Source of the DNA: an uncultured Mollicutes bacterium
GTDB lineage: Bacteria > Bacillota_I > Bacilli_A > RFN20 > CAG-826
Reading direction: 5' to 3'
DNA: 7,364 nucleotides
NCBI GenBank assembly: GCA_945935945.1
Contig: CAMESA010000043.1
Span: 1-7,364 of the forward strand
Position numbers and translations under genes: made by a program. Positions 6,174-7,364 of the stretch are shown one piece after another. Position 1 is the stretch's first letter; each line of letters starts with the position of its first letter. The notes below the pieces were generated by a model. That model had not been told where the DNA came from. It made no database searches and was given only the letters and a program-made list of their open reading frames with translations.

Positions 6174-7364
6174 ATGGAAACAAAATTAACTGATCAAGAA
6201 CTAGCTAGAAGAGAAAAGTTAAATCGCCTTGTCGAATTAGGTGTAAACCCTTGGGGTGAAAGATTTGACAGAACTGACACAACAGCTACTTGTAGAGAAA
6301 AAGCAGGCGACAAATCAGCTGAAGAATTAGAAAGCAATGAAATTAGAGTAAAAATAGCTGGCAGATTTAAATTTATTAGAAAACAAGGAAAAGCATCTTT
6401 TGCTAATGTCCAAGATAAATTTGGATCAATTCAATTATATATTTCTATTGATACTGTCGGTCCTGAAAGCTATCAAATTTTTAAAACTTGTGATATTGGT
6501 GATATTGTTGGTCTTGAAGGTAAATTAATGCGTTCAAGAACAGGTGAACTTACATTAAAAGTTGATGGATTTACATTTTTAACTAAATCATTAAGACCAT
6601 TACCAGAAAAATTCCATGGTTTAACTGACATTGAAGAAAGATGTAGACATAGATATGTTGATCTTATCATGAATGATGAAGCAAAAAGAGTTGCATTGTT
6701 AAGACCAAAAATTCTTAGAAGTATGCAACATTATTTTGATAATTTAGGCTTCGTCGAAGTTGAAACAAGTGTTCTTCAACCAATTTTAGGTGGTGCAAAC
6801 GCTAGACCATTCATTACTCATCACAACACATTAGACAAAGATTTTTATTTAAGAATTGCAACTGAATTACAATTAAAAAGATTAATTGTTGGTGGTTTAG
6901 AAAAAGTTTATGAATTTGGAAGATTGTTCAGAAACGAAGGTATGGATACAAAACACAATCCTGAATTCACAACAGTTGAATTATATGAAGCATATGGTGA
7001 TTTACAATCAATGAGAGAATTATGTGAAGGTGTCATCAGAAATGCTTGTAAAGAAGTTCTTGGAACAACAAAAATTAATTATCAAGGTATTGATATTGAT
7101 TTCGGCCCTGAATTTAGATGGGTTTCTATGGCTGAACTTGTTAAAGAAAAAACTGGTTTAGATTTTGAAAGTGATATTTCATTTGAAGAAGCAGCTGAAT
7201 TTGCAAAATCAAAAGGTATCAAAATTGAAAATCACTGGACAAGCAACGGATATATTTTAAATGCGTTATTCGAAGAATTCTGTGAAAGTGATTTAATTCA
7301 ACCAACATTTGTTCATGGTCATCCAATCGAAATCTCACCTCTTACAAAAAAGAGCGCAGATCCT
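6174..7364 (+). CDS. lysS: Lysyl-tRNA synthetase, class II, N-terminal part (3' truncated by window)
   Basis: LysRS attaches lysine to tRNA-Lys in the cytoplasm. The frame is open from the ATG to the window edge, giving 397 of an expected 490-500 residues. A short helical N-terminus (1-55) precedes an OB-fold anticodon-binding domain (about 56-140: VKIAGRF, FANVQDKFGSIQLYI, GDIVGLEGKLMRSRTGELTL). The class II catalytic core follows: motif 1 ends near FVEVETSVLQP (193-203), then GGANARPFITHHN (206-218), LRIATELQLKRL (226-237), motif 2 FRNEGMDTKHNPEF (252-265) and the HPIEISPLTKK segment (383-393). Motif 3 lies beyond the edge. Spacing, OB-fold and the THHN segment distinguish it from AsnRS, AspRS and the EF-P ligase EpmA. 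Motif 1 has serine (S199) where class II enzymes normally have an invariant proline. The gap before the gene is too short for a T-box leader. Confidence 0.96.
   Translation, partial: METKLTDQELARREKLNRLVELGVNPWGERFDRTDTTATCREKAGDKSAEELESNEIRVKIAGRFKFIRKQGKASFANVQDKFGSIQLYISIDTVGPESYQIFKTCDIGDIVGLEGKLMRSRTGELTLKVDGFTFLTKSLRPLPEKFHGLTDIEERCRHRYVDLIMNDEAKRVALLRPKILRSMQHYFDNLGFVEVETSVLQPILGGANARPFITHHNTLDKDFYLRIATELQLKRLIVGGLEKVYEFGRLFRNEGMDTKHNPEFTTVELYEAYGDLQSMRELCEGVIRNACKEVLGTTKINYQGIDIDFGPEFRWVSMAELVKEKTGLDFESDISFEEAAEFAKSKGIKIENHWTSNGYILNALFEEFCESDLIQPTFVHGHPIEISPLTKKSADP

Noticed and set aside
1..7364. Mobile element, CRISPR array, defence island or novel system
   Set aside because: Every gene is a recognised housekeeping gene in conserved order on one strand. 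I saw no array-like repeats, transposase, integrase or region of clearly foreign composition.

Overview
This A+T-rich window reads as the chromosome of a low-GC Firmicute or Mollicutes-like bacterium. Candidates are the reduced Bacilli near Acholeplasma, Erysipelotrichia or the uncultivated RF39-type lineages; this placement is inference from gene order, base composition and protein style. All 13 tryptophans I counted in the six genes are TGG and no gene is interrupted by TGA, so the sequence supports the standard bacterial code, not the UGA=Trp code of Mycoplasma and Spiroplasma.

All six genes lie on the + strand and are tightly packed: mfd (C-terminal 463 codons; 5' end outside the window), rqcP (overlaps mfd by 11 nt), tilS (overlaps rqcP by 44 nt), a 144-nt intergenic region, ftsH, dusB (shares one base with the ftsH stop, TAATG), a 48-nt gap, and lysS (first 397 codons; 3' end outside the window). 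Two transcription units are likely: mfd-rqcP-tilS, then ftsH-dusB. lysS either has its own start in the short gap or is read through from dusB. The intergenic regions hold candidate sigma-A-type promoters and one 19-bp palindrome upstream of ftsH. I see no tRNA, rRNA, mobile element, CRISPR array or convincing intrinsic terminator.

The theme is information processing and quality control. Mfd clears stalled RNA polymerase and recruits repair. RqcP helps tail peptides on obstructed 50S subunits. TilS makes lysidine at the wobble base of tRNA-Ile(CAU). FtsH degrades membrane and short-lived cytosolic proteins. Dus makes dihydrouridine in tRNA. LysRS charges tRNA-Lys. The order is a condensed form of the Bacillus mfd-to-lysS region, with the sporulation genes, divIC and hprT missing between mfd and ftsH.

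I found no previously undescribed system. The points most worth a second look are non-canonical residues at normally near-invariant sites: the TilS PP-loop, motif 1 of LysRS, and the FtsH pore loop and arginine-finger region. The TilS start buried in rqcP and the palindrome at the ftsH promoter also merit checking.
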